Assembly: GCA_947371715.1 (NCBI GenBank)
Contig: CANBQQ010000147.1
Location: 1-7,603, forward strand
Source: Flavipsychrobacter stenotrophus
GTDB taxonomy: Bacteria > Bacteroidota > Bacteroidia > Chitinophagales > Chitinophagaceae
Direction: 5' to 3'
Length of the DNA: 7,603 bases
Positions 7,238 through 7,603 of the stretch are shown in pieces. The notes beneath the pieces are model-generated. The model was not told the DNA's origin, made no database searches, and saw nothing but the letters and a program-made list of their open reading frames with translations. Position numbers and translations under genes: made by a program. How positions within the stretch are numbered: position 1 is the first letter of the stretch; the number at the start of each line of letters is the position of its first letter.

Positions 7238-7368
7238 TTGATAAAATATTGATAATCAATACTATTCACAAATTAAATCAATCGTTATTGCACCCAACAT
7301 CCTTTCCATTATTAAGTAGTAATTAGTGCACCAATAAATATTATTTTTTGATGAAAATATTTTATCAA
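7238..7368. repeat. Inverted repeat TTGATAAAATATT / AATATTTTATCAA with an internal palindrome
   Basis: The 13 bases at 7238-7250 recur as an exact reverse complement at 7356-7368. Directly after the left arm lies the palindrome TATTGAT-A-ATCAATA (7247-7261). The right arm forms a small near-palindrome with TTGATGAAAA (7348-7357). The right arm ends 17 bases before the first rpsJ -7 element. Low sequence complexity makes chance partly possible, but the arrangement fits binding sites for a dimeric protein. Confidence 0.45.
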
Positions 7369-7385
7369 TTATTAAGAAAAAGTGT

Positions 7386-7393
7386 TACTTTTG
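7386..7393 (+). promoter_or_regulatory. Distal rpsJ promoter -7 element (P1)
   Basis: TACTTTTG fits TAnnTTTG fully and continues into CAGTCC. No clear TTG stands at the -33 distance; only a T-rich TTTATC (7361-7366) is near. Transcription would start around 7400 and give a leader of about 150 bases that includes the second promoter. The surrounding 15 bases (7385-7399) match those of P2 at 14 positions, which strengthens the call. Confidence 0.5.
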
Positions 7394-7479
7394 CAGTCCG
7401 AAAATAAATCAAGTGCTCGGGGGATTGACAAGGTGAGTAAAAAGAAATGAGTAATAAAATAAAATTTCTTTTAAAAAAG

Positions 7480-7510
7480 TTTGTCTATTCAAAACACTTC
7501 ATTACCTTTG
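7480..7510 (+). promoter_or_regulatory. Proximal rpsJ promoter (P2)
   Basis: TTTG at 7480-7483 and TACCTTTG at 7503-7510, with a 19-base spacer, match both Bacteroidota sigma-A elements. The -7 element is extended to TTTGCAGTCCC. Transcription would begin near 7517, about 30 bases before the rpsJ ATG. This is the best promoter match in the window together with that of atpG, as expected for a highly expressed ribosomal protein operon. Confidence 0.72.
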
Positions 7511-7547
7511 CAGTCCCAAATTTTTAGGGTAGAATATAACAAACAGT

Positions 7548-7603
7548 ATGTCACAGCGAATCAGAATAAAGCTAAAATCTTACGATCACAACCTGGTTGA
7601 TAA
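7548..7603 (+). CDS. rpsJ: 30S ribosomal protein S10 (N-terminal part, cut by window end)
   Basis: The first 18 codons read MSQRIRIKLKSYDHNLVD, which is the highly conserved start of ribosomal protein S10 (compare the RIRIRLKAFDH of other bacteria). S10 is part of the head of the 30S subunit and, with NusB, joins transcription antitermination complexes. About 80 further residues lie beyond the right edge. It usually opens the S10 operon (rplC, rplD and so on) and in Bacteroidota often follows rpsL-rpsG-fusA. Here the upstream neighbour is instead a terminated glycosyltransferase gene, and rpsJ has its own promoters. No Shine-Dalgarno sequence is seen; the leader is AT-rich. Confidence 0.93.
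   Translation, partial: MSQRIRIKLKSYDHNLVD

Larger units (their letters stand above)
7017..7547. other. Long AT-rich upstream region of rpsJ without a convincing gene
   Basis: About 530 bases carry no convincing coding frame. Besides the promoters listed separately, I see a doubled AGCCAATA (7119-7126 and 7170-7177, each followed by an AGAG), and a short hairpin near 7180-7198 running into CACTTTGCAG. There is also a dense set of TTGAT/ATCAA pentamers between 7206 and 7412, and a 26-codon frame at 7447-7527 that overlaps the second promoter. The T-poor, GC-richer patch 7060-7140 differs from the very AT-rich 7220-7380 part. The stretch looks like a regulatory region for the ribosomal protein operon that begins at its right end. 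Confidence 0.6.

Noticed and set aside
7439..7472. A-T stem AAAGAAAT/ATTTCTTT between the rpsJ promoters
   Set aside because: Only one G-C pair, a 15-base loop and low complexity; not a credible terminator or riboswitch.

Overview
The window reads as a piece of a Bacteroidota chromosome, probably Chitinophagaceae or a close relative. The evidence is a set of promoter-like motifs of the Bacteroidota type (TAnnTTTG at -7, TTTG/TTG about 20 bases upstream, often extended to TTTGCAG), AT-rich leaders with no clear Shine-Dalgarno sequence before most starts, moderate GC content, and the character of the proteins. No mobile element, CRISPR array, tRNA or rRNA is visible. Every complete gene lies on the + strand; only a fragment at the left edge is on the - strand.

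Left part (1-1654): a truncated minus-strand gene start with a signal-peptide-like N-terminus faces a 79-aa winged-helix DNA-binding protein. After a hairpin comes a 373-aa membrane protein of unknown function. It appears to be built from two diverged copies of a unit made of two membrane helices plus a small beta-rich soluble domain.

Middle (1655-3247): atpG, the gamma subunit of F1-ATP synthase, has its own promoter and a strong intrinsic terminator and stands without any other atp gene in the window. It is followed by a small exported protein with the SUOX/YedY-type molybdopterin-oxidoreductase fold but no cysteine in its mature part.

Right part (3248-6952): two large integral-membrane glycosyltransferase-type genes lie 56 bases apart. 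One is a GT39/ArnT-like enzyme with an N-terminal WDEP motif. The other is a bacterial protein that closely resembles animal TMTC O-mannosyltransferases (LDD, YRPL, HPIHTE, SKET and AERF motifs plus C-terminal TPRs). A strong terminator follows. They are the most interesting genes here, as a candidate pair for lipid-linked-sugar glycosylation of exported proteins.

Right edge (6953-7603): a gene-poor, AT-rich stretch of about 600 bases ends with the first 18 codons of rpsJ (ribosomal protein S10). It holds the terminator, a cluster of TTGAT/ATCAA sites with inverted repeats, and two near-identical promoter elements 117 bases apart that probably drive rpsJ and the downstream S10 operon. The two housekeeping genes, atpG and rpsJ, have the best promoters and share the TTTGCAG extension.
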